NCBI GenBank assembly: GCA_018660825.1
Contig: JABJJO010000089.1
Coordinates: forward strand, 62,001 to 126,000
Length of the DNA stretch: 64,000 nt
Source of the DNA: Planctomycetaceae bacterium
Lineage (GTDB): Bacteria; Planctomycetota; Planctomycetia; Pirellulales; Pirellulaceae
Direction: 5' to 3'
Made by a program: the position numbers and the translations under genes. A model generated the notes under the pieces. The model had not been told where the DNA came from, did not search any database, and saw only the letters and a program-made list of their open reading frames with translations. Numbering within the stretch: position 1 is the first letter of the stretch; every line of letters begins with the position of its first letter. Below, piece by piece: positions 9,004 to 18,961 of this stretch.

Positions 9004-10194
9004 CTAGGATGATAACTCATCCAATGCCATCAGCGCGCAATTCACATGAATCGCTGAACCAAAGGGCAATGCCGCTTCATCTACTTTAAATTGCGGGTGG
9101 TGTACGCCATAAGTCGCACCAATTTCTTCGTTGCCCACTCCCAAAAAAGAAAAACAACCGGGGACTTGCTCGGTGTAATAAGCAAAATCTTCACCACCCA
9201 TGACTGGTTCCATCTCCATTATTTTTCCGTCACCTAAGATCTCCACAACGGCTCGCTGAGCCATTTCCCAACAACCTTCATCATTCACTGTTGGTGGATA
9301 ATCGTGCCCAGGGAAAGAAACCTCCGCTTCACATCGATTGACCTGTGCAATACCTTTTGCAATTTCCGCAACTCGCGATTGCAAGTGCTGCAACCCGTCT
9401 AAGGTCAGCGAGCGTATCGTACCCGCGATTTGGATCTCTGGTGGAATCACGTTGTACGCCGATCCGGCATGTATCATCGTGATGCTGATCACGCCAGCAT
9501 CCAAGGGATCTAGCTCCCGTGATAAAATCGTCTGCAGTTCCACAATAATTTTAGACCCAGTCACAATGGGGTCAATCGTATCTTGTGGACGAGCGGCGTG
9601 ACCACCCTTGCCCTTCACCGTAATGCTCAATTGCCCAGCAGCTGCGAGTAATGTGCCTGCTCGAGCGGCTAACATTCCAGTGGGTAGCGTCGGCGCGACA
9701 TGCAATCCAAATATTCGATCCACTGCCGGATTTTCTAATACTCCCTCGCTACGCATCCGCTCGCCACCAGCACCGCCCTCTTCAGCCGGTTGGAATATTA
9801 ACTTCACTGTTCCATTGATCAAATCTTCGTGGTTTTTTAATAACTTTGCTGCCCCTAATAACATCGAAGTGTGACAATCATGCCCACATGCGTGCATCTT
9901 GCCATCAACTTCACTCTTAAAATCAACATCCGCTTCTTCATGAATTGGCAAAGCATCCATATCTGCTCGTAAGGCGACACAGGGACCTGCACCGTTGCCT
10001 AGCGTTGCAACGACGCCAGTGATCGCAATGTCGCTTTCAAAAGGGATTCCTAACTCCGTCAAATTAGCTTGCACCAATTTACTGGTTTCAAATTCTTCAT
10101 ACATCAACTCGGGGTGGCGATGTAACTGACGACGGATGTCTACAATCCATGACTGCATTGTTTTTGCTTCGTCGAGAATCTCTTGAGCTTGCAT
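9004..10194 (-). CDS. M20-family amidohydrolase (hippurate/IAA-amino-acid hydrolase type)
   Basis: A 396-residue metallopeptidase-like amidohydrolase, starting at the ATG at 10194; the open frame continues 24 codons upstream but the family N-terminus (QSWIVDIRRQLHRHPEL) fits this start. Metal-binding motifs are HACGHDCHTS (His101, Cys103, His105), FQPAEEGG (Glu138/Glu139) and a late HHPQF. The cysteine in HACGHD marks the hippurate-hydrolase/IAA-conjugate branch. It cleaves N-acyl amino acids or similar amides, probably in the cytoplasm because no signal peptide is present. It is divergent from the CehA-type gene across about 304 bases. Confidence 0.9.
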   Translation of the reverse strand: MQAQEILDEAKTMQSWIVDIRRQLHRHPELMYEEFETSKLVQANLTELGIPFESDIAITGVVATLGNGAGPCVALRADMDALPIHEEADVDFKSEVDGKMHACGHDCHTSMLLGAAKLLKNHEDLINGTVKLIFQPAEEGGAGGERMRSEGVLENPAVDRIFGLHVAPTLPTGMLAARAGTLLAAAGQLSITVKGKGGHAARPQDTIDPIVTGSKIIVELQTILSRELDPLDAGVISITMIHAGSAYNVIPPEIQIAGTIRSLTLDGLQHLQSRVAEIAKGIAQVNRCEAEVSFPGHDYPPTVNDEGCWEMAQRAVVEILGDGKIMEMEPVMGGEDFAYYTEQVPGCFSFLGVGNEEIGATYGVHHPQFKVDEAALPFGSAIHVNCALMALDELSS

Positions 10195-10498
10195 TCTATA
10201 AATCCCGAAAGTGGTTAACGTTTCTATTAAGTAAAAATCCAATAAAACAATAGTACATAAAATCAACGTTCAAATGTTGTTCGTTCTTTTACCAATGTAA
10301 AACATGCTCTGTGTCCATCAACCAACGGTACGACGCGCAGGGGGTTGCTATTGGCACAATTTGTCGAACCCACTCCCCGGCGAAGTCTATCCACCGAATC
10401 CTCACTATTGGCCACCTCATGTTCCACGTGTTAAAAAGGGTTACAATAAACGGCTAACCAATATTGCTCTACCTTTCCGCGCGTATTAGGACTTGATC
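10195..10498. other. Divergent intergenic region, with a possible 61-codon ORF
   Basis: About 304 bases separate the divergent M20 and CehA-type genes. I see no convincing terminator or promoter pair. A plus-strand frame at 10304-10489 could encode 61 residues rich in Pro, His and aromatic residues (for example PPNPHYWPPHVPRVKKGY), and its stop falls 9 bases before the ATG of the next gene. It may be a small leader-encoded peptide or chance; it has no recognised homology and no clear ribosome binding site. Confidence 0.3.
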
Positions 10499-12985
10499 AT
10501 GCCACGAACAACAACCGTCACCATTGCTAGACTATTGCTTTTTTCCTTGGCGTTCACCTCTGTCGGAAATGCGACGGAAGTTACCAAGCTCACCCCTAGA
10601 AACTGGGACAAATATGTTCCTCAAGGTAAAGAAGTCGATGCCATATACGGAGATTATGCCATCCGTAATGACGTGCTAACCGCAATCATTGCTCAACCCA
10701 AACAAGGTCGGAATGCTAACCTTACCGTGCGTAACGTCTATGGTGGTGTGCTCGATTTAACCCGCCATGATGACAACAACGACCAACTCAGTTGTTTCTA
10801 TCCTACCAATCAACGATTTACCTTTACCGACGAAGAAGCAGTAATAATTCAACACACCCAAAACGGAATGGCGACTATCTCTTTTACTAGTCTAAAACGT
10901 GCCGATGCAGTGCAGGCCGTGTTGACATATTCACTGGGAAATGACGACAGCGGTCTGACGATCTCCACTGCGTATCACAACCATTCAGAGGCTGATCAAA
11001 CAATCTCACTGCAAGATGGTATCCGGGCAGATTCTCCTTTTACCTCGGGAGTGCAAGACGGTATGTACTGGACCAATGATAATTGGTTTCGCCAAGCCTA
11101 CGGGATTGTGGCGAACGGATACTCCATCACTCGTACCGGTGGCGGCGGACGAATTCTCAAATACGAACAAGACCAGTCCAGCGACCTAATCATCGCGCCA
11201 AATGCAACGACTCAACTCTCGCGAACTCTAATCCCTAGTGGCAGTCTATTGGGCGTTCAAGCAGAGTTTGCACAGCGCACCGAGAATAAAACATCCAACG
11301 TTACATTAACCTGCAAGGATAGCGCTGGCCCAATTTACAACGTAAATATTCGCCTTACCAGAGATGGAATCTTTTATGGCGACATCCGCACCAACGGACT
11401 AGGTATTGCCGAATTCGAACTCGCTCATGGAAAATACACCGCTGTTTGTTCTGCCCAAGGACGGCCCACTCAGACTTTTGATATAACTATCGAGTCCGCC
11501 CTCGAAAAAACAATCACTTTTGATCCATGTGGCTACGTTCAAGCGCGAATTACAAATCAACATGGGCGTCCGATTGGCTGCAAAATCACATTTTACGGAA
11601 CCGGCGAGACCCAAGATCCCAACTTTGGCCCTAAACAAGCGGCAGTGCGGGCACTCAATCTTTTCTACGCCTTGCGAGGAACATGCCGCCAAGAGTTAAC
11701 ACCGGGAACGTACGAACTGATATTTAGTCACGGCCCAGAACATGATGTCGTCGTCAAAACCGTAAACATCAAGGCTGGACAAACAACCAACCTTGAGATT
11801 CAACTCGACCATGTTGTCGATACGTCAGGATGGGTTAGCACAGACTACCATACCCACTCTTCTCCCTCTGGCGATAATACTTCCGTCCAAATAGGACGTG
11901 TCATCACACTTATTTGTGAACAAATCGACTATGCACCCTGTACAGAACATCAACGCATTAGCTCTTACACTCCACTACTAAAAGAACTAGGCGTTGAACA
12001 CTTGATGGGGACTTCTACTGGGATGGAACTGACCGGACGCGTATTGCCCGTGAATCATCAAAACGCTTTTCCGCTTAAACATGTACCACGCACCCAAGAC
12101 GGTGGTGGACCAACTATCGAAGATGACCCCGTTCGTCAAATCGCTAAACTTGCTGCTTGGAATGACCATGCCTACAAATTAGTCCAAGAAGACCATCCCA
12201 CACTGATGCAAATCTATCAAGACCGTGATCGTGATGACAAACCAGATGGTGGTTTCCGAGATATGTTTCAATACATGGATGTCATGGAAGTACACCCACT
12301 ACAATCTATATTTGATGTCCCGGAATCACCCAAGCCAACGACTGATCGAACCCCTGTCATGTTCCACTGGATGCAATTGCTCAACTTAGGCTACCGCATT
12401 CCGGGTGTCGTAAATTCCGACTCACATTACAACGAACACGGCGTCGGATACATCCGTAATTATGTCAAATCACCGACTGATAACCCAGGACGTATTCGCA
12501 CCAAGGACATTGTAAAAGCGTCCAAGGCGGGCAACGTCGTTATGACCAACGGCCCGTTTATGGAGGTCAAAATCCACAACGGAATTCGTGGACAGACAGC
12601 TCTTCCAGGCGACAACATACTGGCGAAAAATGCCACCGTCTATGTAAACATCCGCATCCAATGCCCCAACTGGATCGATGTCAATCGCGTGCAGCTCTTG
12701 CTCAACGGGAAAATGACCGACAAATTAAACTTCACTCGTCGCAGCCACGCCAACATGTTCAAAAACGGTACCGTGAAATTCGAAGCGGAAATTGCCGTCG
12801 AGCTTACCGAAGACACGCATATCATCGTTGCTACTGCTGGTGAAAACCTTAAGATTGGTCGAGTGCAGGGACCACGTTTTGGTGAGTTGATGCCAGCAGC
12901 CGTTGCTAACCCTATTTATGTTGACCTCGATGGCGATGGTTTTGGGCCTAACCGTGATAATCTCGGATTTGAACTTAACCATTAA
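10499..12985 (+). CDS. CehA/McbA-type PHP-domain metallohydrolase, secreted
   Basis: An 828-residue protein starting at the ATG at 10499; a TTG two codons earlier is also in frame. A signal peptide covers about residues 1-25. Residues 30-260 form a beta-rich domain, residues 265-440 two carboxypeptidase-regulatory-like modules, and from about 445 a PHP domain opens with DYHTH (Asp449, His451, His453) and continues with ICEQIDYAPCTEHQ and NSDSHYNEHG. This architecture matches CehA/McbA-type metallohydrolases, named after carbaryl hydrolase, but most planctomycete members have unknown substrates. The C-terminus has an Asp-rich loop DLDGDGFGPNRD, as in calcium-binding loops. The SDR gene follows after 62 bases on the same strand. 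Confidence 0.78.
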   Translation: MPRTTTVTIARLLLFSLAFTSVGNATEVTKLTPRNWDKYVPQGKEVDAIYGDYAIRNDVLTAIIAQPKQGRNANLTVRNVYGGVLDLTRHDDNNDQLSCFYPTNQRFTFTDEEAVIIQHTQNGMATISFTSLKRADAVQAVLTYSLGNDDSGLTISTAYHNHSEADQTISLQDGIRADSPFTSGVQDGMYWTNDNWFRQAYGIVANGYSITRTGGGGRILKYEQDQSSDLIIAPNATTQLSRTLIPSGSLLGVQAEFAQRTENKTSNVTLTCKDSAGPIYNVNIRLTRDGIFYGDIRTNGLGIAEFELAHGKYTAVCSAQGRPTQTFDITIESALEKTITFDPCGYVQARITNQHGRPIGCKITFYGTGETQDPNFGPKQAAVRALNLFYALRGTCRQELTPGTYELIFSHGPEHDVVVKTVNIKAGQTTNLEIQLDHVVDTSGWVSTDYHTHSSPSGDNTSVQIGRVITLICEQIDYAPCTEHQRISSYTPLLKELGVEHLMGTSTGMELTGRVLPVNHQNAFPLKHVPRTQDGGGPTIEDDPVRQIAKLAAWNDHAYKLVQEDHPTLMQIYQDRDRDDKPDGGFRDMFQYMDVMEVHPLQSIFDVPESPKPTTDRTPVMFHWMQLLNLGYRIPGVVNSDSHYNEHGVGYIRNYVKSPTDNPGRIRTKDIVKASKAGNVVMTNGPFMEVKIHNGIRGQTALPGDNILAKNATVYVNIRIQCPNWIDVNRVQLLLNGKMTDKLNFTRRSHANMFKNGTVKFEAEIAVELTEDTHIIVATAGENLKIGRVQGPRFGELMPAAVANPIYVDLDGDGFGPNRDNLGFELNH

Positions 12986-13047
12986 ATGATCTCTTCTATA
13001 TATTATTCGATTACAGTTCACTTAGTTTATACGGCTATCGCATTGCT

Positions 13048-13857
13048 ATGGATCTAGATTTAACAGACAAAGTTGCCCTCGTTACCGGTGGGTCCAAGGG
13101 CATTGGCGCGGCAATCGTTCGCGAATTTATCGCTGAAGGTGCACATGTCATTAACGTCAATCGTTCCACAGACGAAGGCGAAGCTTTACAGGCTGAATAT
13201 GCCGAACAGGGAAAACAATGTTTGTTCATTCAAGGTGATTTAAGCCAAACAGATGCCTGTCAACGGGCGGTCCAGTTCGCTCTCGAACAATTCGGCCGCC
13301 TCGACGTGTTGGTGAACAATGCTGGAGTGAACGATGGAGTGACGCTTGAAGATGGTCCGGCAGCTTTCAACGAATCACTACAACGTAATTTAGTCCACTA
13401 TTACAGTATGTTACATTTCGCACTCGATGCCCTCAAAAAATCCCAAGGTACAGTCATCAACATTGGTAGCAAGGTGGCCACAACCGGGCAGGGCGGAACA
13501 TCCGGTTATGCCGCAGCCAAAGGCGGAATCAATGGACTAACAAGAGAATGGGCTGTCGACCTGGCACCACACAGTATTCGCGTGAACACTGTATTGCCTG
13601 CTGAAACTTGGACTCCACTATATGCCGAGTTGATTGAGCAAGCTGACGATTCTACGGCAGCCAAACAATCGGTCGAACAACTGATCCCACTACAACAACG
13701 TTTCACGACTGCTCAAGAAATTGCGGACACAGTCGTCTTTTTGGCATCGCCACGGTCGAGCCATACCACTGGCCAAATCATCTACGTCGACGGGGGATAT
13801 ACGCATCTAGACCGCAAGTGCACCTCCAGTTCCAACTCTATCGACCTCACTCGATAA
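13048..13857 (+). CDS. Short-chain dehydrogenase/reductase
   Basis: A 269-residue classical SDR. The cofactor motif TGGSKGIG is at residues 13-20, NNAGVN at 90-95, and the catalytic Ser141, Tyr154 and Lys158 are in place (NIGSK, then SGYAAAKGG). It interconverts an alcohol and a ketone using NAD(P)H in the cytoplasm. The general look is close to L-fucose- or glucose-dehydrogenase-like SDRs, but substrate cannot be read from the sequence. It follows the CehA-type gene and may be co-expressed with it. Confidence 0.9.
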   Translation: MDLDLTDKVALVTGGSKGIGAAIVREFIAEGAHVINVNRSTDEGEALQAEYAEQGKQCLFIQGDLSQTDACQRAVQFALEQFGRLDVLVNNAGVNDGVTLEDGPAAFNESLQRNLVHYYSMLHFALDALKKSQGTVINIGSKVATTGQGGTSGYAAAKGGINGLTREWAVDLAPHSIRVNTVLPAETWTPLYAELIEQADDSTAAKQSVEQLIPLQQRFTTAQEIADTVVFLASPRSSHTTGQIIYVDGGYTHLDRKCTSSSNSIDLTR

Positions 13858-13960
13858 ACCTATACCCTTGCTTTTCATCGGCACTTCTAGGTCCAAATCA
13901 ACATCGCCTGGTTTAGCCTCGATTGCATTAGCTAATACTACAATCAAGAAACGCGCGCGT

Positions 13961-14278
13961 TCATGCATCCAAGAACGAAACAACAAACCGCGTTAAACCA
14001 ATACGCAGTGTATCTCCAGACGTCAATACAACTTCTTGGATACGTGATTCATTCACAAATGTGCCATGACGCGAGTCGAGATCCCGTACGGTAACCACAC
14101 CGTCTCCGCAATCAAACTGACAATGGCAGCGACTGAGAAACCGATCTTCAATTTGATAATCAACTTCGTCGCCTCGTCCCAGAACTACTGGATATCGGTC
14201 TAAACTCAATGAACTCATCGCTTCCGGATCAGCCGGAATTAGTTGCATCGCGATAGAGTGAGAAATAGCTGAAGGCAT
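13961..14278 (-). CDS. Stand-alone FHA-domain protein
   Basis: A 105-residue protein that consists almost entirely of one forkhead-associated domain. The phosphothreonine-binding positions are present: GRG at 34-36, SRCHC at 49-53 and SRHGTFVN at 69-76. FHA domains bind phosphothreonine on partner proteins and usually work with Ser/Thr kinases, but no kinase is adjacent; the nearest one in this window is at 45.7-47.3 kb. It has no membrane segment. A good promoter candidate lies about 100 bases upstream, so it is likely transcribed on its own. Confidence 0.88.
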   Translation of the reverse strand: MPSAISHSIAMQLIPADPEAMSSLSLDRYPVVLGRGDEVDYQIEDRFLSRCHCQFDCGDGVVTVRDLDSRHGTFVNESRIQEVVLTSGDTLRIGLTRFVVSFLDA

Positions 14279-14377
14279 AATGGGGTTGATTTGTAGTAAT
14301 GGGGCAGGAGCAAGTGGCGGGATTTTTTTGGGGAGGGCTGAGAAACGTTAGGTAGGCTTCCGTTAAGAAGTACCTTC

Positions 14378-14406
14378 AAGATAAGTTGCTTAGAGTGTAC
14401 CGTCAA
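14378..14406 (-). promoter_or_regulatory. Candidate sigma-70-type promoter for the FHA gene
   Basis: On the minus strand, TTGACG (complement of 14401-14406) and TATCTT (complement of 14378-14383) are 17 bases apart. An A-rich tract (complement of about 14409-14422) lies just upstream, where an UP element would be. Transcription would begin about 90-95 bases before the FHA start codon at 14278. Confidence 0.5.
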
Positions 14407-14482
14407 CACTTTTTTTGTTTTTTAACGATGCTTACAAAAGCGCTAAATCGCGTCTGACAATGTAATTTCTCTACAATCCTAG

Positions 14483-15934
14483 TTAAGCTAACAAAGCTTG
14501 CACAGGATTACCGGATATATCGGTTAGTCGGAAATCACGTCCCTGAAATGAAACCGTCATTTTTTCATGATCAATCCCTAACACGTGCATCATCGTAGCG
14601 TGGAGGTCATGTACAGAAACGACATCTTCAACAGCATTATACCCGAGGTCGTCTGTTGAACCGTGAGTGACACCACCTTGGATTCCACCGCCAGCTAGCC
14701 ATACAGAGAATCCCTTGATGTGATGGTCGCGCCCGTTGCCCTGAGCCATCGGAGTACGTCCAAATTCGCTGGCAAAGACCAGCAAAGTATCTTTCAACAT
14801 ATCACGCTGCTTGAGATCTTTGAGCAAAGCGGTGACGCCTTGGTCAATCAACTTCGCAGTAACAGCACTCGCATTCTTAATGCCACCATGATGATCCCAA
14901 CCTCGATGATACAACTGAATAAATCGAGTGCCACGTTCGGCTAGGCGCCGAGCAAGTAAGCAATTTGATGCGAAGCTACCATCACCACCTTTCGTACCAT
15001 ACATATCTAAAGTCGCTTGGGACTCCTGACTGATATCCACTAAGTCTGGAACACTCGCTTGCATTCGAAATGCCATTTCGTACTGGCTTATCCGAGTGGC
15101 AATCTCGGTATCATTGATGGAGGCCGATCGTAACCGATTTATTTTTTGAACCGCTTTCACAATATCACGTTGCTGAGCTCGAGACACACCTGGTGGATTA
15201 TTCACATACAACACGGGGTCACCTTGGCCGTGAAAATGCACGCCTTGAAATCGACTAGGTAAAAATCCGCTATGCCACTGTCGCGATGCGATGGGTTGAT
15301 CTTGACCGCCACCGGAGGATGTTAGCACAACAAACCCTGGCAGATTTTCGGTCTCAGCACCCAAGCCATAGGTAAACCAAGACCCCATCGATGGTCGTCC
15401 ACTTATCGTTGTGCCAGTATTCATAAATGTATGAGCAGGATCATGGTTGATCGCGTCTGTGGTGAGAGACCGTACAATTGCCAAATCATCCACCACCGTT
15501 GCTAAATGCGGGAATATATTGGAAAGCTCAATCCCTGACTCACCATGTTTGGCAAATGTGTGTTGGGGCGCGAGACATTTCAATGGTTTGTTTTGGAGTT
15601 GCGCGATGGGTTGTCCCTTGGTATAGGACTCCGGCATCGGTTTTCCATCCATTTCCGTCAATTTAGGCCGGTGGTCGAACGTCTCTAAATGCGACATCCC
15701 GCCAGCCATGGTGAGAAATATAACTCGTTTAGCTTTCGCTTCATGATGCAACTTGCCATTCAAGATTCCCGGCCAACGAGGCACTTGCACGTCGGTTTCC
15801 TTCGCTTGAGTTAACGACTGTTGTAAAAGTGCAGCCAACCCTAGAGTGCCAACTCCTTGGACACCTTTGCCTAAAAAACAGCGTCGATTTACGGCAGCCG
15901 AAAGCTTGTCGTCCGTTGAAATTAATTTTTTCAT
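14483..15934 (-). CDS. DUF1501-domain protein, Tat-exported
   Basis: A 483-residue DUF1501 (sulfatase-like fold) protein. The N-terminus has a twin-arginine signal with NRRCFLG at residues 16-22 and a hydrophobic stretch after it, so export in folded form is likely. Internal motifs are those of the family: MAGGMSHLETFDHRPKL and LLVFASEFGRTPMAQ, plus GRDHHIKGFSVWLAGGG. DUF1501 proteins are nearly always encoded next to DUF1549/DUF1553 cytochrome proteins in planctomycetes, as here (27-base gap, same strand). The biochemical role is unknown; breakdown of complex organic material outside the cytoplasm is a common proposal. Confidence 0.93.
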   Translation of the reverse strand: MKKLISTDDKLSAAVNRRCFLGKGVQGVGTLGLAALLQQSLTQAKETDVQVPRWPGILNGKLHHEAKAKRVIFLTMAGGMSHLETFDHRPKLTEMDGKPMPESYTKGQPIAQLQNKPLKCLAPQHTFAKHGESGIELSNIFPHLATVVDDLAIVRSLTTDAINHDPAHTFMNTGTTISGRPSMGSWFTYGLGAETENLPGFVVLTSSGGGQDQPIASRQWHSGFLPSRFQGVHFHGQGDPVLYVNNPPGVSRAQQRDIVKAVQKINRLRSASINDTEIATRISQYEMAFRMQASVPDLVDISQESQATLDMYGTKGGDGSFASNCLLARRLAERGTRFIQLYHRGWDHHGGIKNASAVTAKLIDQGVTALLKDLKQRDMLKDTLLVFASEFGRTPMAQGNGRDHHIKGFSVWLAGGGIQGGVTHGSTDDLGYNAVEDVVSVHDLHATMMHVLGIDHEKMTVSFQGRDFRLTDISGNPVQALLA

Positions 15935-15961
15935 GGTCTGTCTACTAAAAAACTGAAGTGT

Positions 15962-18898
15962 TTAGTTACGAGTTATAGATTCGTGCAAATTGAAGATAAT
16001 TCGAGCTATCGACGTCCATGCCGCGTGCTCGGCAACATCCACCTGCGTCGGATTGGTAGCATTACCAACAGCCACTAACGATTTAGCCGATTCGGTGTCC
16101 GCCAGAAACATAACTAGATGTTTCGCATAAACATCCAGCAACACGTTGGATTCCTGTTTAGCAACTCGCCGAGACAACGCCGTTTCAAATGCCCAATTCA
16201 AACGTTGCTCCAAGTCCGTTCCACCTTCGTTGATAATACGTAGTGCAAACACTCGAGCAGCTTCCACGTAAGTCGGATCGTTCAATAAAACTAATGCTTG
16301 CTGTGGCGTGTTAGAACGCGGTCGCTCGACCGTACACTCTTCACGACTCGGAGCGTCAAACGCTAACAGTGACGGGTGCAAGAACATACGTTGCCAGTGC
16401 GTGTACAGACCGCGACGATACGCATTGTCACCGCTCGACGGTGTCCACTTGCGCTTCGGAAAGTTCATATGCTTCCAGTACCCCACAGGTTGGTAAGGCT
16501 TAACACTCACACCACCAATATCTCGAGTCAACAATCCGCTAACAGCCAGTGCATTATCCCGTACCATCTCGGCATCTAAGCGGAATTGTGATTGTCGTGC
16601 TAACAGATGGTTGTAAGGATCACGAGCAAGCAATGCCGCCGAACCGTTGGATGATTGTTGATATGTTGCCGATGCAACTAATAGTTTCACCACATGTTTT
16701 ACATCCCAACCGCTTTCCATAAACTCGATAGCAAGCCAATCTAACACTTCGAGATGTGTCGGTCGTGATCCCTGACTGCCAATATCATCCAGTGGTTGTG
16801 CCAGACCGTTGCCAAACAGTATTTTCCAGAGTCGGTTTACGAAAACGCGAGCGGTCAATGGGTTATTTGTGTCTATCATCCAATCGGCCAAATCAAGTCG
16901 ATTGGCACGGCGACCATCCACGTCTAAAGGCTGCATGAATTCGGGCACCGCAGGTTGAACTTCTTCGCCGGAATCATCTTGCCAATTTCCGCGATGTAAA
17001 ATTCGTGTCATCCGCGGCGCAGCAACCTTCGTCATGAGCGTTTTGGGGGCCGAGTCGGTAAGTTGCTTTAGTATTTTTTCGCTATTATCAATCAATTCCC
17101 GCGGTGCTGCTAAATCAGGGTGGGTGTCGCGAAAATAACTCCCTAGTGTCTTTTGATCTTTTTCACTGCGTTCACTTTCGGCAATTAAAAGGATGCGATA
17201 AATATCTGCAGGAAGATCTGACGAGCCGTAATTGAAATAAAATCCACAACCACCACCACCTTGTGATATTTTAATCAACAGTTGATTCTCACCTTGTTCT
17301 AAATCTACAGTGACCTGCTCTTGGTTCGCCACGACTCCGCGAGCAATCTTCTTGTTTAGTTTTTCGTTTCCGTTAACCCACACTCGAATTCCATCGTCAC
17401 TACCAAGTTGTAAAACTAGCTTCATGCCCTGCGGTGCTGTTAATGTGCGAAATAAATAATGGGCAATATTCTCCTGCGCGGGTAACGCATGTATTTTGCC
17501 ATCAACGAATTCATCACGCTGTTTCCAAGCAACATCAGCAACAGGCGTTGCCAAATCAACTGGAACCGTTTCATCAAAAAACGACTTGTCGTGAGCAAGG
17601 TCAAAACTCTCGGCAGATAGCGATGCCAAAAATTGCCATGGGGTTAAACGAATATTTGATCGTGCTTTCTCGACGAGGCTTGCCTCCCATGCTACCCGTT
17701 GTTGAACCATTTTCTCTGCCGCTAATGCCAATACAACTTGAGCATCAGCCAGTGCCTTGGTCGCTTGAACAATCGCTGCTTGGCGTTTTGCATCGATAAC
17801 TGGAAAAGCAGGCGCATTGCCAACTCCGACTTCCGAGATATCAGCAAAAAAAGAAGCAAATTGGTAAAAATCCTTGGTCGTAAACGGATCGTATTTGTGA
17901 TCATGACACTGGGCACAACCAAACGTGACTCCCATAAATGCCGACGCCGTATTGCGCACTCGGTCTGCTGCGTATTTGGCCAAATACTCTTTAGCTTGAG
18001 CCCCACCTTCATCGGTCGTTTGCAGCAACATATTAAAGGCAGATGCCACTTGCTGTTCGATGGTGGCGTTGGGTATTAGATCGCCCGCAATTTGCTCACG
18101 AACGAACTCGTCGTAAGGCTTGTTAGAGTTAAATGCCTCGATTACATAATCTCGGTAGGGTGAGACTTGGCGAGTTTTGTCTGCATGATAGCCATTGCTA
18201 TCAGCATAACGCACTACATCTAACCAATACATTGCCATCCGTTCACCGAACTGTGGTTGTGCTAGCAATTGCGTGACGAGATCTTGATATGCAGAGGAAC
18301 TCGTGTTCTCGACAAATGCTTGTACTTGATCAGTTGTCGGCGGGAGACCGGTCAAATCGAAATAGAGGCGACGAATCAAGGTTACGCGATCCGCACGCTT
18401 ACTCGGCTTGACATTTTCGTCCTTCAGTTTTGCCAACACAAATCGATCAATATCATTGTTAATAAATGAATGTTTCAGCACTGGAATACGAGGGCGTTGT
18501 GGCGCGGTCCAAGCCCAATGATCTTTCCATTGCGCGCCTTGCTTAACCCAACGCTGTAGTAACAAAATTTGATCAACTGACAAAGGTTTGAGAAAGTCTG
18601 CCGGTGGCATCTGTTCCGCATCGTCTTTGCTAGTAATACGATGAATTAATTGGCTGTTCTTTACGTCACCAGGTGTAATCAAGGGTTCATCACGCACAGC
18701 AAAAAGGCTTGCTTGGACGTCTAAGCGCAAGTCCGCTTCGCGCGTCTCCGCATCCGGTCCATGGCACGCGTAGCAATGATTCGAAAGAATTGGACGAATG
18801 TCGCGATCGAAATCAACGGTCTGCGCAACTAACGATTCGGTATGCACCAAAACTGACATCGATAATAACAGTAGTTGTATATTTACAAATCGAAACAA
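15962..18898 (-). CDS. Planctomycete cytochrome c / DUF1549 / DUF1553 protein
   Basis: A 978-residue exported protein with a signal peptide (residues 1-25). A planctomycete-type cytochrome c motif, CYACH, lies at residues 42-46. DUF1549 spans about 145-350 and includes a second CxxCH, CAQCH at 328-332. A middle region of about 480-600 looks like a PA14-like beta module (VLQLGSDDGIRVWVNG). DUF1553 covers about 665-920. These large periplasmic proteins are a hallmark of planctomycetes and probably take part in electron transfer coupled to polymer degradation, but no reaction has been established. It is directly followed by the DUF1501 gene, forming the usual two-gene unit. Confidence 0.93.
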   Translation of the reverse strand: MFRFVNIQLLLLSMSVLVHTESLVAQTVDFDRDIRPILSNHCYACHGPDAETREADLRLDVQASLFAVRDEPLITPGDVKNSQLIHRITSKDDAEQMPPADFLKPLSVDQILLLQRWVKQGAQWKDHWAWTAPQRPRIPVLKHSFINNDIDRFVLAKLKDENVKPSKRADRVTLIRRLYFDLTGLPPTTDQVQAFVENTSSSAYQDLVTQLLAQPQFGERMAMYWLDVVRYADSNGYHADKTRQVSPYRDYVIEAFNSNKPYDEFVREQIAGDLIPNATIEQQVASAFNMLLQTTDEGGAQAKEYLAKYAADRVRNTASAFMGVTFGCAQCHDHKYDPFTTKDFYQFASFFADISEVGVGNAPAFPVIDAKRQAAIVQATKALADAQVVLALAAEKMVQQRVAWEASLVEKARSNIRLTPWQFLASLSAESFDLAHDKSFFDETVPVDLATPVADVAWKQRDEFVDGKIHALPAQENIAHYLFRTLTAPQGMKLVLQLGSDDGIRVWVNGNEKLNKKIARGVVANQEQVTVDLEQGENQLLIKISQGGGGCGFYFNYGSSDLPADIYRILLIAESERSEKDQKTLGSYFRDTHPDLAAPRELIDNSEKILKQLTDSAPKTLMTKVAAPRMTRILHRGNWQDDSGEEVQPAVPEFMQPLDVDGRRANRLDLADWMIDTNNPLTARVFVNRLWKILFGNGLAQPLDDIGSQGSRPTHLEVLDWLAIEFMESGWDVKHVVKLLVASATYQQSSNGSAALLARDPYNHLLARQSQFRLDAEMVRDNALAVSGLLTRDIGGVSVKPYQPVGYWKHMNFPKRKWTPSSGDNAYRRGLYTHWQRMFLHPSLLAFDAPSREECTVERPRSNTPQQALVLLNDPTYVEAARVFALRIINEGGTDLEQRLNWAFETALSRRVAKQESNVLLDVYAKHLVMFLADTESAKSLVAVGNATNPTQVDVAEHAAWTSIARIIFNLHESITRN

Positions 18899-18961
18899 CT
18901 TGTGACTCCTTCAAAATGGTGGTCTATCGTACTTGATCTATTGTAAAGGAATTTTCATTCA

